Numbered from the stretch's first letter, positions 1 through 10,119 are shown. The stretch: 64,000 nucleotides of DNA from Nocardia beijingensis NBRC 16342 (GCF_001612785.1 NZ_BDBC01000031.1:62001-126000), one strand, 5' to 3'. The notes: generated by a model not told the origin, from the sequence alone. Numbers and translations are program-made.

Positions 1-3000
1 GCGCGGACTCCGGATACCGCACGCTCGATATCGCGCGGCTTGGCGCCGGAACCGGCCAGCGCGCCTACCGCCGCCGCTTTGAGATCGGCGTCGGGAACCC
101 CTGCCGCCCAATCGGGTTCCGCGGCCGGCTCGGAGCGCCCGAGCAGCACGAAACGCGCCTCGCTGCGAGCGGCCAGCGCCAGCACACAGGTCGCGGTGAC
201 GCCACGCGCGCCGCCGGTGACCAGCAGGACGTCCTGTGCGGTGAGCACGGTGGGATCCTGCTCCGTGCCCGTGCGCACCGGGAGGACGGTGCGCGCGGGC
301 GCGTGCCCGCTCGGCACCGGAGTCCTTCGCTGCCGCGCGGCGTCGATGCCGACCTCGAGGGTGTCGCGGGCCGGATCGAACAGCTCGGCGGTCACCAGCT
401 CCGCCAACTGCCGCGCGGAGCAGGCCGGATCGATATCGAGCGCCCGGCAGAACAGCTCCGGTTGTTCGGCGGCCAGGGTCTTCACCACACCGCCGATGCC
501 GCCGAGCAGCGCGTGCTCGGGCCGCGCGCTGCCGAGGAAGCCGAGCGCGCCGTCCAGTCGCGTCACCGTCACGAAGGCCGCTCGGCCGGATCCGCCGCGC
601 AGCAGTGGCACGGCGCGGCCTGCCAGCAGGATGCCCTCGGTCAGGCGGCGTTGCGCCGACGCCCAGTCGGCGGTGCCGCCGAGTAGGACCAGGCAGAGGT
701 CGAGCGGCTCATCACCGAGTCCGTCCATCGAATCCGTTTGTCCTACAGTCCAACCCAGAGTGGTCAGCGCCGCCGCGATAGCCTCCGAGCCGGAGTCCGA
801 TTCGCCGTTCAGATCCACGAGCACCGCCCGTGCCCCGTCCCGGTAGGGCGCTACCGCCCGATCCGGCGCGGGCAGCGCGACCAGTTCGACGGCATGCCGC
901 GACGTTCTCGCCGCGGCCTCAGCTTTTGGGTGGACATCACCTCCCGCCGCACCGGCGAGTTCCACCACGATCTGATCCAGCGTGCGAAGCGTGCCCAACT
1001 GTTCCGGGCCCAGGCTCGGTAGATTCGGAAAGCGTTCTTGCAAGGCGCCGATCACCTGCACCCGCTTGATGGAGTCCACCCCGAGGTCGGCTTCCAGATC
1101 CATCGACGGATCGATTATCTCGACCGGGTAACCCGTCTTCTCCGCGACCACCTCACGCAGCGCACGCCGCAACGCCTCATCCGACACCTGAGCGTCGGCG
1201 CCGTTCGCCGCCGGGGACGATCCGGCGTCCTGCGCGCCGAGCAGATCGGCGATCTGATCCAGCGTGCGAAGGGTGCCCAACTGCTCCGGACCCAGACTCG
1301 GCAACTGCGGAAAGCGTTCTTGGAGAGCCCCGATCACCTGCACCCGCTTGATCGAATCCACGCCCAGGTCGGCTTCCAGATCCATCGACGGATCCACCAT
1401 CTCGACCGGATAACCGGTCTTCTCCGCGACCACCTCACGCAGCGCACGCCGCAACGCCTCACCGGACACCTGAGTATCGGTGCCCCCGTGCACGGTGCCG
1501 TTCGACGTCGCGGCCGGGACCTGCGCGCCGGTACCGCCGAGCAACTCGGCGATCTGATCCAATGTCCGCACGGTGCCCAACTGCTCCGGCCCGAGGTTCG
1601 GCAGCTGCGGGAATCGTTCCTGCAACGCGCCGATCACTTGCACCCGCTTGATCGAGTCCACCCCGAGGTCGGCTTCCAGATCCATCGACGGATCCACCAT
1701 CTCGACCGGATAACCGGTCTTCTCCGCGACCACCTCACGCAGCGCGCCGCGTAACGCCGCGGCGGTCACCTGGCTCTCGGCCGCCGGAGCCGCGGGCGCG
1801 GCGTGGCCGTTCGTCGCCCTAGCCTGTGCCGCAACAGGTTCCGGTGCGCGGGCGGCGCGGTGCTCGTCCACGACCATGGCGGTGGCCAGCGGCCGTCGTA
1901 CCGGCGCGGGTTCGATCGCCGCGCGCGTCGCGGGTGCGGACCGCGTGACCTGCGTCGAGGGCCGCGACACCGGAGCGAAGCCGCTCTCCAGCTCGACCAG
2001 CTGGGCGAGCACCTCGCTGGCTCGCGCGTGGCTGTGGCTGATCGCGACACCGTGTTCCTTGACCGCCTCGATGGCGCGGACGGTGGCGGCGTCGAGCCTG
2101 CCGTCGCCGAGCGCGCCCGCCAGGCCGCGGGCCATGTCCAGCTGGCCGTCCAGGAACTGGCGATGCGTTTGCAGGTGCTGGACGAGCGCGCTCTCGAGCG
2201 CGTCCGAACCGGTGTCGCCGGGTTGCGGTGTGGGGTGCACGGGTGTCTCCGTTGCTGCGGTGGAAGCGGTGGGCACGGCCCGCTGCTCGGCGGGCTGGTG
2301 ATCGACCACGCTGTCGACCGGAGCGGGGGCCGCCGCGAGCACGCTGAGCCGGTATTCGGCCGCGAGCGCGGCGGCGTAGGACTTGCGCCGGGTGTCGGGC
2401 ACGTATTCCGGCGCCGACATCGTCACCGTCATGGCGCGGCCGGAGACCGCGGCCTCCGGTGCGGGCACGGTGTGGCGGTTGATGCCGTGCAGGCCGAATC
2501 CGAGCACGGCCAGGCGCACCGCCGCGCGGGTCAGCGCGAGGTCGCTGTTGCCGATCGGGCCGGAGTCGGTGGCGATGACGACCACGTCGTCGCCGAGGGT
2601 GCGCCGCACCAGCGAGGTCAGCACCTGTTTCGGCCCGAACTCCACGAACACGGTGCAGCCCGCGTCGCGCATCGCGGTGAGCGCGGCCACGAATTCGACC
2701 GGCTTGCCGAGCTGTTCGGTCAGCACGGCCCGGTTGGCCGCCACGTCGTCGCCGTAGCGGACGCCGGGTGTGTTGGCGAAGACCGGCGCGTCCGGCGCGC
2801 CGATGTGCGCGTCGGCGACGGCGGTGGCGAACGCGGCGGTGGCGTGGGCGACATAGGGCGTGTGGAACGCACCGGACACCGGCAAAGCGCGCGTCGCCAC
2901 GCCACGCTCGCCGCAGCGGGCGACGACGGCCGCGATCCCCTCGGCGCCACCGCCGACCACGACCTGGTCGGGCGCGTTGTGATTGCAGATCCAGACGTCC

Positions 3001-5165
3001 TCGACTCCGTCGAGCAGTTCCTCGGCGGTCTGCCGGGACGCGCCGAGCGCCACCATGGTGCCCGCCTCGACGCCCGGCTCGGGCGTCATGGCCACGCCGC
3101 GCGCCCGAGCCAGCGCGTGGAAATCGGCGGTGGTGAGCGCACCGGAGGCCCACAGCGCGGTCAACTCGCCGAAGCTGTGCCCGAGGTACCCGTCGGCGCG
3201 GAAACCGTAGTCCGACAGCGCGGTGAATTGCCCCGCGGACAGCGCGCCGATCGCAGGCTGGGCGAATTCCGTTCGGCGCAAGGTGTTCTCCTGCTCGGCC
3301 GCCACGTCGTCATCGAACGCGGGAGGCGGGAAGACCACCGAGGACAACCGCACCGGCGCGCCGGCGAACGCCTCGTTGGCCGCGTCGAACGCCGCGCCGA
3401 CGGCCGGATTGTTCACCGCCGCGTCCAGTCCCATGTCGACGTACTGGCTGCCCTGTCCGGCGAACAGCGCGCCCGCCTTGCGATCGGGCAGGGCGGCGGC
3501 GCGGAAGTACACGCCCTCGGGGTGCTCCCAGTCCGTGGCGTCGGGGTTGCGGACCAGTTCGTCCACCGCGAGCGAACGCAGGTGCGCGGCGTTCTCCTCG
3601 TCCACCGAGACGAAACCGATGCGCGCGTGATCCTCCGGGATATCGCCCCCGTCGGATGGCGCGACGCTGCGCACCGCATCGATCAGCCCGGACACGTCGG
3701 GCGCGTGCCAGATGTGCGCCCCGGCGGTGCGGTGCAGCACCGGGTGCGCGGCGCGATCGGCGTCCGCCTCCTCCAGCACGACGTGGAAGTTGGTGCCGCC
3801 GAAACCGAATGCCGAAGCCGCCGCCCGGCGCACCGGGCGCTGCGGGTCGCGGATCCACGGACGTGTGCGGGTGTTCACGTAGTACGGCGCGTCGGGGGCG
3901 GCGATCTCGGCGTTGGGCGCGGAGACGTTGATGGTGCCGGGCAGCACCTTCTGGTGCAGCGCCAGCGCCAGTTTCATCACGCTCGCGGTACCCGCGGCGC
4001 CCTTGGTGTGCCCGATCTGCGACTTCACGCTGCCGAGGGCGGCGAAGGCCCGCTCCGGCGTCGCGTCGGTCAGCAGTTGCTTCAGCGCGGTGAGCTCGGT
4101 CTTGTCGCCGACGGGCGTACCGGTGGCGTGCGCTTCGATGAGGGCGACGTCGGCGGGCGAGATCTCGGCGTCGGCGTAGGCCCGGTCCAGCGCGACGCGC
4201 TGGCCGCCCGCGCGCGGGGCGTAGATGCTCTTGGCGCGGCCGTCGCTGGAGGAGCCCAGACCGCGGATGACGGCGTAGATCCGGTTGCCGTCGCGCCGCG
4301 CGTCCGCCAGTCTGCGCAGCGCGAGCATGGTGATGCCCTCGCCGAGCAGCGTGCCGTTGGCGTCGGCGGAGAAGGGACTGATCTGCCCGCTGGCCGACAG
4401 CGCGCCGACCTTGCTGAAGCACAGGTAGATGAAGATGGTGTTCTCGGTGTCCACGCCCCCGGTGATCATCATGTCCGCGCGGCCGTCTTGCAGTTCGGCG
4501 ATAGCGGTGCGCAAGGCGGCCAGCGAGGCCGCGCACGCCGCGTCGACGGTGCAGTTGATGCCGCCGAGGCCGAGCCGGTTGGCCACCCGGCCCGCGGTGA
4601 TGTTGGCCAGCAGGCCGGGGAACGAATTCGCCTCCCACGGAGCGAAAGCCGCGACGAAACGGTCCGCGATGGCGTCCGCGTCGGCGTCGGACAGACCGAC
4701 CGAGCGCGCCGCCTCCTTCAGCACCGGCGTGGACAGCCGCGCGGCCAGCGGGTGCATGAGCGGCACCGGGCCGGTGGTGCCGAGGACGACCCCCGTGCGG
4801 CTCGGGTCGTACCAGGTCGAGTCCACCGCACCGGCGTCGCGCAGCAGGTCGCGCGCGACGCCCAGGCTGAGTGTCTGCATGGTGCTGGTGACTTCGAGCT
4901 GGTTGGGCGGAAGCCCGAATTCCAGGGGATCGAACTCGATGTCGGGCAGGAACGCGCCCCGGCGCGAGTAGGTCTTGTCCGGCGTGGCCGGGTCGGGATC
5001 GAAGTAGTCGTCCAGGCTCCAGCGCGACCCGGGTACCTCGGTGGTGCAGTCCACGCCGTCGACGATGTTCTGCCAGTACTCTCGATGGTTGTGGGCGTTG
5101 GGCAGCAGCCCGGACATCCCGACGATGGCGATCGGGTTGCGCGCCAGGCGTCTGTCGTCTGTCAC
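1..5165 (-). CDS. PfaA-like iterative type I polyketide/PUFA-type synthase (KS-AT-ACP-ACP-ACP-KR...), partial
   Basis: Megasynthase that condenses malonyl units into a long acyl chain on its own ACPs. The frame is open from a GTG at 5165 (AGAGGA upstream) to the window edge, so the C-terminus is missing. Ketosynthase spans about residues 10-440, with Cys211 in VDAACAASL and a conserved later His in EAHATGTPVG. The acyltransferase starts near residue 563 (FAGQGSQ) with Ser664 in GHSFGE. Three ACPs carry LGVDSIKRV with Ser1171, Ser1271 and Ser1365. A nucleotide-binding reductase-like region (LVTGGARGVTATC) follows near the window edge. This KS-MAT-tandem ACP-KR order and the ACP motif are characteristic of PfaA subunits of PUFA synthases and 'secondary lipid' synthases; enediyne PKSs normally have a single ACP. 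It is the last visible gene of a minus-strand run that includes an SGNH hydrolase, FAD oxidoreductase and acyl-CoA synthetase. Family call is firm; product unknown. Confidence 0.9.
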   Translation of the reverse strand, partial: MTDDRRLARNPIAIVGMSGLLPNAHNHREYWQNIVDGVDCTTEVPGSRWSLDDYFDPDPATPDKTYSRRGAFLPDIEFDPLEFGLPPNQLEVTSTMQTLSLGVARDLLRDAGAVDSTWYDPSRTGVVLGTTGPVPLMHPLAARLSTPVLKEAARSVGLSDADADAIADRFVAAFAPWEANSFPGLLANITAGRVANRLGLGGINCTVDAACAASLAALRTAIAELQDGRADMMITGGVDTENTIFIYLCFSKVGALSASGQISPFSADANGTLLGEGITMLALRRLADARRDGNRIYAVIRGLGSSSDGRAKSIYAPRAGGQRVALDRAYADAEISPADVALIEAHATGTPVGDKTELTALKQLLTDATPERAFAALGSVKSQIGHTKGAAGTASVMKLALALHQKVLPGTINVSAPNAEIAAPDAPYYVNTRTRPWIRDPQRPVRRAAASAFGFGGTNFHVVLEEADADRAAHPVLHRTAGAHIWHAPDVSGLIDAVRSVAPSDGGDIPEDHARIGFVSVDEENAAHLRSLAVDELVRNPDATDWEHPEGVYFRAAALPDRKAGALFAGQGSQYVDMGLDAAVNNPAVGAAFDAANEAFAGAPVRLSSVVFPPPAFDDDVAAEQENTLRRTEFAQPAIGALSAGQFTALSDYGFRADGYLGHSFGELTALWASGALTTADFHALARARGVAMTPEPGVEAGTMVALGASRQTAEELLDGVEDVWICNHNAPDQVVVGGGAEGIAAVVARCGERGVATRALPVSGAFHTPYVAHATAAFATAVADAHIGAPDAPVFANTPGVRYGDDVAANRAVLTEQLGKPVEFVAALTAMRDAGCTVFVEFGPKQVLTSLVRRTLGDDVVVIATDSGPIGNSDLALTRAAVRLAVLGFGLHGINRHTVPAPEAAVSGRAMTVTMSAPEYVPDTRRKSYAAALAAEYRLSVLAAAPAPVDSVVDHQPAEQRAVPTASTAATETPVHPTPQPGDTGSDALESALVQHLQTHRQFLDGQLDMARGLAGALGDGRLDAATVRAIEAVKEHGVAISHSHARASEVLAQLVELESGFAPVSRPSTQVTRSAPATRAAIEPAPVRRPLATAMVVDEHRAARAPEPVAAQARATNGHAAPAAPAAESQVTAAALRGALREVVAEKTGYPVEMVDPSMDLEADLGVDSIKRVQVIGALQERFPQLPNLGPEQLGTVRTLDQIAELLGGTGAQVPAATSNGTVHGGTDTQVSGEALRRALREVVAEKTGYPVEMVDPSMDLEADLGVDSIKRVQVIGALQERFPQLPSLGPEQLGTLRTLDQIADLLGAQDAGSSPAANGADAQVSDEALRRALREVVAEKTGYPVEIIDPSMDLEADLGVDSIKRVQVIGALQERFPNLPSLGPEQLGTLRTLDQIVVELAGAAGGDVHPKAEAAARTSRHAVELVALPAPDRAVAPYRDGARAVLVDLNGESDSGSEAIAAALTTLGWTVGQTDSMDGLGDEPLDLCLVLLGGTADWASAQRRLTEGILLAGRAVPLLRGGSGRAAFVTVTRLDGALGFLGSARPEHALLGGIGGVVKTLAAEQPELFCRALDIDPACSARQLAELVTAELFDPARDTLEVGIDAARQRRTPVPSGHAPARTVLPVRTGTEQDPTVLTAQDVLLVTGGARGVTATCVLALAARSEARFVLLGRSEPAAEPDWAAGVPDADLKAAAVGALAGSGAKPRDIERAVSGVR
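1030..1780 (-). repeat. Three tandem ACP repeats inside the synthase gene
   Basis: Three ACP-coding units of roughly 280-300 bp follow one another, separated by short Ala/Gly-rich linkers. The two upstream-encoded units are almost identical at the DNA level over about 75 bases (compare 1371-1444 with 1671-1744, a period of exactly 300). The third differs slightly (EIIDPSM for EMVDPSM). Tandem ACPs are a hallmark of PfaA-type synthases, in which ACP number is known to affect yield. Confidence 0.9.
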
Positions 5166-5193
5166 GGAGATTCCTCTCGAACCGGATGGATGA

Positions 5194-5799
5194 TCAGGCG
5201 GCCACGGTGGTCGCGGTGCGCGACGCGACGAGTTCGGCCGCGCTCGCGGCGAACCGGTGGTGGCCCAGCGAACTGGGGTGCAGACCGTCGGCGGTCCACA
5301 TCTCCGGCCGTTCCCATTCGGGCTCGGCGGCGATGTCGAGCAGCAGCGTGCCGGTGTCGGCGGTGACGTCGGCGAGCACCGCGTTGGCGAAGGCGAACCG
5401 CTCGCGCAGCAGCGCGCGGAAGCCGTCCGGCACGGGCAGCCGGGCCGGGATGTCGGGGTAGCTGGCCGTGAACACCGTCGCACCGCCCGCACGCAGGGCG
5501 CCGAACAGCTCGGCGAGATTGCGGGCGAAGCGGTCCTCGGCGAAATCGCTCACCAGGTCGTTGACCCCGACCACGACACCGAACAGACCGGAGCGGCCCG
5601 ACAGGGCTACGCGCAGTTGCCGTTCCAGCACGACGGTGGTCGTCGCGCCGTGCTCGCCGAGATTGCGCACCGCCGCGGGCCGTAGCCCGAGCTGGCCGCC
5701 GAGGCGCGGCACCCAGCCTCGGTAGCCGCCACCGGGCGCGGCGTCGCCGCGGCCCTCGACGAAACTGTCGCCGAGCGCGGTCAGCACGGGCGCGCTCAT
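5194..5799 (-). CDS. SGNH/GDSL-family hydrolase
   Basis: Predicted 201-residue cytosolic esterase, acyl hydrolase or thioesterase of the SGNH fold. Block I is ALGDSFVEG with nucleophile Ser12, block III is VGVND, and the C-terminal block is DGLHPSSLGH with the Asp/His pair. Length is normal for the family and no signal peptide is visible. Its start overlaps the stop of the upstream FAD oxidoreductase by four bases (ATGA), and it lies just upstream of the synthase. It is therefore probably co-translated and could release or edit an acyl product. The substrate is inferred only from context. Confidence 0.85.
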   Translation of the reverse strand: MSAPVLTALGDSFVEGRGDAAPGGGYRGWVPRLGGQLGLRPAAVRNLGEHGATTTVVLERQLRVALSGRSGLFGVVVGVNDLVSDFAEDRFARNLAELFGALRAGGATVFTASYPDIPARLPVPDGFRALLRERFAFANAVLADVTADTGTLLLDIAAEPEWERPEMWTADGLHPSSLGHHRFAASAAELVASRTATTVAA

Positions 5800-7055
5800 G
5801 CGGTCACTCCGTCCTTGCTGACGTGCCTGGCCGCCGCGGGGAAGTTCACCTTTTCGTAGAGCGCGGCCAGCTCCTGCTCGCCGAAGTACTTGTCCGGCGG
5901 ATAGATTCCCGCGATCAGCCCGAAGAAGTGCTTGGTGTAATCGGCGTCCAGCGACGTCGCACGGAACACCGCGTCGTAGTACGGGGTCAGCGACAGCTCC
6001 GAGATGCTCAGCGTCAGCTCGTAGGTGCTGGCGCTCTGCGCGTCGCGCTCACGCTGGTAGTCCGCCAGCGCGTCGTCCATCGGACGCGCGCCGGACAGAC
6101 CTTCGTCCACATGGTCGGCGAGCAGCTGCGCGTACTTGAACGCGTCGGTGATGCCCCAGCCGGTGAACGGATCCTTGTGGTAGGCGGCGTCGCCGACGAG
6201 CGCCCAGCCGGGACCGAAGGACCGGCGACGGTAGTTGTCCGGGTACAGCATCGGGCGGAACTGCTCCACCCGCTTGCCCGTATCGCGCAGGCGAGCGCCG
6301 ATCTCCGGGTCGATCTGGTCGACGATCTCCTGCACGCCCGCGTCCGGGTCGGCGCGGAATTCGCGGAACCGGTCCCGCTTGCGCATGACCGCCACCAGGG
6401 CCAGATCGTCGTTGGTCGGCCAGGACGCGAACTGCTGCTCACCGAATCCGGTGCGGTGCTGCATGCCCCAGTCGACGCCCTCGTAGTAGGAGTAGTAGAC
6501 GAAGCACGCCGCGGGCGAGCCCTCGTACTCCTGCGCGCCGACCGCCTTGGCCACCATCGAGTTCGAGCCGTCCGCCCCGACCACCAGCTGGGCGCGGAAC
6601 TCCTGCTCGGCGCCGCCGCCGATCGCGCCGCGGATGCCGGCCACGCGGTCGCCGTCGAAGACCAGTTCGGAGACGGTGAAGCCCTGGATCACCTCGACGC
6701 CGGAGTTGCCCGCCGCCTCGACCAGGATCTTGTCCAGCACCGTGCGGCGCGGGCAGTAGACGGCGTCGATGCCGTCGGCGGCGGGATCGGCGAAACCCTT
6801 GATGACGATGTCGGTGTAGGAGAAGTTCAGATGCCGGATCGGCGGGACGCCCGTGGCGACGACCTCGTCCAGCAGGCCCCAGGACTTCAGGAAGCCGAGC
6901 CCGGCCTGGTGGATGTAGTGGGTCGACGGGGTGTCGCTGGGGAAGCCCGCGCGGTCGACGGCCAGCACCCGGTACCCCTTCCTGGCGAGCAGCATGGCCA
7001 GCGGGGCGCCCGCGACCCGGGTTCCGACAACGATGACGTCGTACATGTTTGGCAT
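5796..7055 (-). CDS. FAD-dependent oxidoreductase (flavin monooxygenase / geranylgeranyl-reductase-like)
   Basis: About 419 residues. The N-terminus holds a Rossmann FAD site (DVIVVGTRVAGAPLA), a central VVGADGSNS motif and a second FAD motif, ALVGDAAYHKDPFTGWGI. This places it in the large PHBH/geranylgeranyl-reductase-like flavoprotein superfamily. I chose the ATG at 7055 because GGAAAG lies just before it; the frame extends upstream to 7133 without a ribosome site, and an ATG at 7046 is also possible. It is coupled to the SGNH hydrolase by a four-base overlap. Likely hydroxylates, epoxidises or reduces a double bond in the synthase product, but the chemistry cannot be told from sequence. 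Confidence 0.8.
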   Translation of the reverse strand: MPNMYDVIVVGTRVAGAPLAMLLARKGYRVLAVDRAGFPSDTPSTHYIHQAGLGFLKSWGLLDEVVATGVPPIRHLNFSYTDIVIKGFADPAADGIDAVYCPRRTVLDKILVEAAGNSGVEVIQGFTVSELVFDGDRVAGIRGAIGGGAEQEFRAQLVVGADGSNSMVAKAVGAQEYEGSPAACFVYYSYYEGVDWGMQHRTGFGEQQFASWPTNDDLALVAVMRKRDRFREFRADPDAGVQEIVDQIDPEIGARLRDTGKRVEQFRPMLYPDNYRRRSFGPGWALVGDAAYHKDPFTGWGITDAFKYAQLLADHVDEGLSGARPMDDALADYQRERDAQSASTYELTLSISELSLTPYYDAVFRATSLDADYTKHFFGLIAGIYPPDKYFGEQELAALYEKVNFPAAARHVSKDGVTA

Positions 7056-7150
7056 CACTTTCCGGTAGTCGAATTCCGATTCGAGTCTGTGGCCGTGCCG
7101 GGCGCTCGACCACCGCGGCGGGGCCTGATTCATCGGCCGATCGGCCGCGG

Positions 7151-8842
7151 CTATCGTGCGGGCCGCGGCGCGGAATACAGCAGTTCGATATCCGCCGCGT
7201 AGGCTTCGGCGATCGCGGCGCGGCGCAGTTTTCGTGACGAAGTCGACAATCCGTTCTCGACGGTGAAATCTCCGTCCACGATCCGGAATGCCCGAATGGA
7301 TTCCGCGCGGGACACGAGCGAATTCGCGTCGTCGACCGCCGATTGCACGGCGGCGGTGAGATCGCCGTCCGGTTCGGCGGCGCGCCAGCGCCGCACCTGC
7401 GCCTGATCCAAAGTCACGAGGGCGGCCACGAAATCGCGGCCGTCGCCGAGCACCATGCAGTTGGACACCAGCGGATGCAGCCGGATCCGATCCTCCAGGG
7501 GCGTGGGCGCCACGTTCTTGCCGCCTGAGGTCACCAGGATCTCCTTCTTGCGTCCGGTGATCCGGAGGAATCCGTCGTCGTCGATTTCCCCGAGGTCACC
7601 GGTGTGCAGCCAACCCTCCGCGTCCACCGGTGACTGGCTCGCCGCCGCGCCCCAATACCCCGGCGACACGTGCGGTCCGCCGACCAGCACCTCGCCGTCC
7701 TCCGCGGCGATGGCCACCGAGGTCCCCGGAATCGGCCTGCCGACGGTGCCGATCCGGTTGGTCTCCGGAGCGCTCACCGTCACGGCGGTGGCGGCCTCGG
7801 TGAGGCCGTAGCAGTTGAGCACCACAACACCGAAAGCCGCGTAGAACCCGACGGTCGAATCGTCCAGCGAGGCGCCACCGGAGATGACAAAGCGCAGCTC
7901 GCCGCCGAGCGCGGCCGCCACCGGATGCGCCGACGCTTGCGGGGTGGCCCCGGCCCGCATCACTTCGAGACCGCGCCGCACCGCCTCCCGCTCCTCGTCC
8001 TCGGTGAGCAGGGTGCGGCAGTACTTGCGGATCTTCTCCAGGCCGTAGGGAATCATCGCGAGGAAGGTCGGCCGCACGGCAGGCAAGGTCGGCACCAGGT
8101 CGGGAATGCCGGGCAGCAAGTGGGTGCGGCTGCCGCCGAACAGGCAGGCGAACAAGATGGTCTGGCCGAAGACGTGCGACAGCGGCAGAGCCAGCACGGT
8201 GGTCCCGTCGAACATCGTGCCGGTGCGACGTACCGTGTTCGACGAGGACACGAACATGTTGCGATGGGTGATCAGGCAGCCCTTCGACACGCCGGTGGTG
8301 CCGCTGGTGTACACGATCATCGCCAGGTCGTCGGGCCGCACCGCGGCGATGCGCGCGGCCAGTCCGGGATCGATCGCGCCGGTGGCCCAGTCGGCGATCT
8401 GCTCGAAGACCCAGACCTCGCCCGCGCCCGCCGCGCGCAGCCGCTCGGCGTCCTCGGCGCTCTCGGCGGCGAAATGCGTGCTGCCGCTGTCGCGCAGGAT
8501 GTGCTCGATCTGGCTCGGCGACGAGGTGGGATAGACCGGCACCACCACCGCGCCGAGGGCCAGCAGTGCGCAATCCAGCAGCACCCAGGCCAGGCTCGTG
8601 CGGCCGAGCACCGCGACCCGATCACCCGCCGCGACGCCGCGCTCGGCCAGCGCCGAGGCCAGGGCGCGCGCCGTACGGTCCACCTCGGCGCTGGTTAGCC
8701 GAGTTCCGTCGGCGTCGCACAGCGAAAGCCGGTCCGGATGCTCGGCGGCCGCGCCGGAAATCACCGAGTACAAACTCGCCGAGTCCGGCAGATCGTAACC
8801 ATTCTCGCCGACCGACACTGCGATGACAGACACTGTGTTCAC
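7151..8842 (-). CDS. Long-chain fatty acyl-CoA synthetase (FadD15-like AMP-binding enzyme)
   Basis: 563-residue adenylate-forming enzyme that activates a long-chain carboxylic acid as acyl-AMP and then thioester. The P-loop YTSGTTGVSKG is followed by LPLSHVFGQ, the YGLTEAA adenine-binding motif, GWLHTGDLGEID and ITGRKKEILVTSGGKN. The C-terminal catalytic lysine is probably in STSSRKLRR. No insertion like that of fatty acyl-AMP ligases was recognised, unlike the second ligase of this cluster at 15518, so CoA transfer is likely. The start is uncertain: the GTG at 8842 has no clear ribosome site. It could activate a starter acid or reactivate a released product. Confidence 0.85.
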   Translation of the reverse strand: MNTVSVIAVSVGENGYDLPDSASLYSVISGAAAEHPDRLSLCDADGTRLTSAEVDRTARALASALAERGVAAGDRVAVLGRTSLAWVLLDCALLALGAVVVPVYPTSSPSQIEHILRDSGSTHFAAESAEDAERLRAAGAGEVWVFEQIADWATGAIDPGLAARIAAVRPDDLAMIVYTSGTTGVSKGCLITHRNMFVSSSNTVRRTGTMFDGTTVLALPLSHVFGQTILFACLFGGSRTHLLPGIPDLVPTLPAVRPTFLAMIPYGLEKIRKYCRTLLTEDEEREAVRRGLEVMRAGATPQASAHPVAAALGGELRFVISGGASLDDSTVGFYAAFGVVVLNCYGLTEAATAVTVSAPETNRIGTVGRPIPGTSVAIAAEDGEVLVGGPHVSPGYWGAAASQSPVDAEGWLHTGDLGEIDDDGFLRITGRKKEILVTSGGKNVAPTPLEDRIRLHPLVSNCMVLGDGRDFVAALVTLDQAQVRRWRAAEPDGDLTAAVQSAVDDANSLVSRAESIRAFRIVDGDFTVENGLSTSSRKLRRAAIAEAYAADIELLYSAPRPAR

Positions 8843-8930
8843 AATGTCGAATTCTGGTCGGCGGCAGGGAATTACCGCTCCGCCGATATCGCGGTTCCTA
8901 CCGTGCGAATGTCATCACCTATCGACGTGG

Positions 8931-9863
8931 TCAGGCAGAAACCGCGCGGGCAATATCGATGTGCGCCGGTTCCCGAGCATCTATGCAATCCAAGAAGAAA
9001 CGGACCGCCGGATTCGACTCGTCCGCACGCCACACCGCGTACAAATCGAGCGTCGGCACCGGATCGAACAGTTTCACCGCGACCGAAGCCGTCCCCGGTC
9101 CGCCCATGCCCATCGAAATCGCCCGGGGCAGCGAGGCGAATCCCACCAGCGGGCGCACCGACACCATGTGCGCCGTCGCGCCCGGGTCGTCGGCGGTCTG
9201 CGCCACCGCCAGGGAGATGCGGGAATCCGCCGCCGCCCGGAAGATCGAGTCGTACATCGCCGGACACTGCTCCCGGGCGAACAGCACACATTCCTGGCCC
9301 TCGAGCTCGGCGAAGGGTACGCCGGGCCGGTCGGCCCACCGATGCCTGCGCCCGACCACGGCCACCAGCGGCACCCGGTGCAGCAGCCGCCGGTACCGGA
9401 AATCGGTCGTGCTGGGATGGCCGTAGACAAGGGCCAGGTCGAGAGATCCATCGGAGAGCGCGGCCAACTGCGGTCCGGTGCGCTTCTCCCACAGCGACAC
9501 CACGATGTCGGGATGTCGCTCGGTCATTCTGGTCAGCGCCTCCGGCAGCACATGTCTGCTGGCCGGAAGGTTGTAACCGATATTGAGGGTGCCCGCCCGC
9601 CCTTCGGCGGTCGCCTTCGCGGCCTGGGCCGCGCGGTCCATCTGCGCCACGATGAGCCGGGCCTGGCTTTCGAACTCCCGGCCGGCCGGGGTCAGCTTGA
9701 CCTCGTGCGAGTTGCGTGCGACCAGTTGCACGCCGAGCGATTTCTCCAGCTTCTGCAGCTGGGCACTGAGACTGGGCTGCGTGAGATGCAAGCGCTGCGC
9801 TGCGCGGCCGAAATGCAGCTCTTCGGCAATCGTGATGAACGAAACCAGATGTCGGAACTCCAT
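8931..9863 (-). CDS. LysR-family transcriptional regulator
   Basis: 310 residues. The N-terminal winged helix-turn-helix (FRHLVSFITIAEELHFGRAA, then LTQPSLSAQLQKLE) is classic LysR, followed by a periplasmic-binding-protein-like effector domain beginning near GTLNIGYNLPAS. It sits between the acyl-CoA synthetase and the P450 block and is transcribed with them. It is the only regulator inside the cluster, so it is a natural candidate for control of the divergent promoter at 15259-15517. The effector is unknown. Confidence 0.9.
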   Translation of the reverse strand: MEFRHLVSFITIAEELHFGRAAQRLHLTQPSLSAQLQKLEKSLGVQLVARNSHEVKLTPAGREFESQARLIVAQMDRAAQAAKATAEGRAGTLNIGYNLPASRHVLPEALTRMTERHPDIVVSLWEKRTGPQLAALSDGSLDLALVYGHPSTTDFRYRRLLHRVPLVAVVGRRHRWADRPGVPFAELEGQECVLFAREQCPAMYDSIFRAAADSRISLAVAQTADDPGATAHMVSVRPLVGFASLPRAISMGMGGPGTASVAVKLFDPVPTLDLYAVWRADESNPAVRFFLDCIDAREPAHIDIARAVSA

Positions 9864-10119
9864 GCCGCCGGCTCCTTTTTCCGCGTACCGGAAACGGTAG
9901 CGCCAGTAGGTAACCGACGATGAACCAGGATCGGACGAACGGCACCGATACCGTGGCGGATGAATGAACTGGCTCCGAGGCTCGGGCAGGCTGTGCTACC
10001 CAGACCCGTGACCATCCAGGATCCTCCGAACTCGTCCGGACGGCAACCCGAACCGACGCGATCCGACAAACTCCCACGTCGAGGTCGACGAGGCGAAGAT
10101 CGAGACGGTCGGCGACCGA

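Noticed and set aside
1..5165. Enediyne-type PKS (PKSE)
   Set aside because: Three tandem ACPs with LGVDSIKRV and no neighbouring enediyne cassette genes favour a PfaA-like synthase; the missing C-terminus leaves a small doubt.
1803..5366. Very long plus-strand open frame (over 1,100 codons)
   Set aside because: It is antisense to the PfaA-like synthase, whose KS, AT and ACP motifs are all on the minus strand; long antisense frames are common at this GC content.
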